DNA from: DATEGZ01 sp035519535
GTDB lineage: Bacteria > Acidobacteriota > Vicinamibacteria > Vicinamibacterales > SCN-69-37
Reading direction: 5' to 3'
Assembly (NCBI GenBank): GCA_035519535.1
Contig: DATIWF010000125.1
Coordinates: 1-64,000, forward strand
DNA length: 64,000 nucleotides
The position numbers were made by a program, and so were the translations under genes. Positions 63,706 through 64,000 of this stretch are shown one piece after another; positions within the stretch are counted from its first letter, which is position 1, and the number at the start of each line of letters is the position of its first letter. The notes under the pieces were generated by a model. The model had not been told where the DNA came from and did not search any database. It worked only from the letters and a program-made list of their open reading frames with translations.

Positions 63706-64000
63706 CGATGCCCCTGCTGACTCTGCTCGTGGTGCTGCCCGTTGCGGGCGCGGTGTTGTTGCTCTTCACCGGGCGCGGCCAGGACCGGCTCGTGCGCCAG
63801 CTCGCGCTGGGCGTCTCGCTCCTCACGTTCGTCGTGAGCCTCGTCGTCTGGCTCAAATTCGATCCGACGTCGGCCGACTACCAGTTCGTCGAGCGACACG
63901 CCTGGCTGCCGGATTTCGGCATCTCGTATCACGTCGGCGTCGACGGCATCAGCCTGCTGCTCGTCGTCCTGACGACGTTCCTCACGCCGATCGCGCTCCT
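63702..64000 (+). CDS. nuoM: NADH-quinone oxidoreductase subunit M, 5' part only
   Basis: The first 99 codons of the second antiporter-like subunit are present, and the window ends inside the gene. The N-terminal helix (MPLLTLLVVLPVAGAVLLLF) and the diagnostic ISYHVGVDGISLLLVVLTTFLTPIAL identify it. The ATG overlaps the nuoL stop (ATGA); a second ATG two codons later (63708) is possible. nuoN would be expected next. Confidence 0.94.

Overview
The window is GC-rich bacterial chromosome, densely coded on both strands, with many GTG/TTG starts and stop/start overlaps. Gene content (F-type ATP synthase, complex I, Wzx/Wzy-type polysaccharide genes, a PQQ-type sugar dehydrogenase, Pro-rich secreted proteins) and the intergenic repeat style suggest an aerobic, free-living, Gram-negative-type organism. 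Acidobacteriota (Vicinamibacteria-like) is my best guess, but it is an inference: there is no rRNA or other marker here.

Layout. (1) 0.1-10.5 kb, minus strand: the complete ATP synthase operon atpB-E-F-H-A-G-D-C, followed by aspartase, a DASS-family anion transporter and a secreted asparaginase, ending at a strong hairpin. (2) 10.6-15.1 kb: holB, pdxA, gmd and an L-2-hydroxyglutarate oxidase-like gene, separated by unusual repeats. (3) 15.1-20.9 kb, minus: rfbD, a sugar aminotransferase, a hypothetical protein, smpB, rfbC, a coiled-coil methyltransferase and thiG. (4) 20.9-26.4 kb, minus: two exported proteins that share a 20-residue Cys motif repeated five times in each, and a HEAT-repeat protein; this block separates thiG from thiS. 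(5) 26.4-54.7 kb: a large surface-polysaccharide locus with glycosyltransferases, a CapD-type dehydratase, two polymerase/ligase-like membrane proteins, a WecA-like initiating transferase, the fnlA/fnlB/fnlC set with a WbuB-like transferase, Wzz, a Wzx flippase, WecB, an acetamidino-forming set (WbpG-like amidotransferase plus HisH/HisF paralogues) and GDP-fucose synthase. (6) 54.8-64 kb, plus: a complex I operon nuoA-B-C-D-E-F-H-J-K-L-M (M cut by the window end) that lacks nuoG and nuoI.

How it works together. The Asn/Asp genes would convert asparagine to aspartate and then fumarate, with a carboxylate carrier beside them. The polysaccharide genes would make 6-deoxy and amino sugars (L-FucNAc or L-QuiNAc type, GDP-L-fucose, part of the dTDP-rhamnose route, ManNAc, an acetamidino sugar), assemble them on undecaprenyl phosphate, flip, polymerise and control chain length. 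The most unusual items are the shared Cys-motif arrays, two families of intergenic repeats (a 7-bp AGAAGGC heptamer starting exactly at TAG stop codons, and a 20-22 bp GATTG-rich repeat), the missing nuoG/nuoI, and a short ATP synthase delta subunit in frame with the b subunit.
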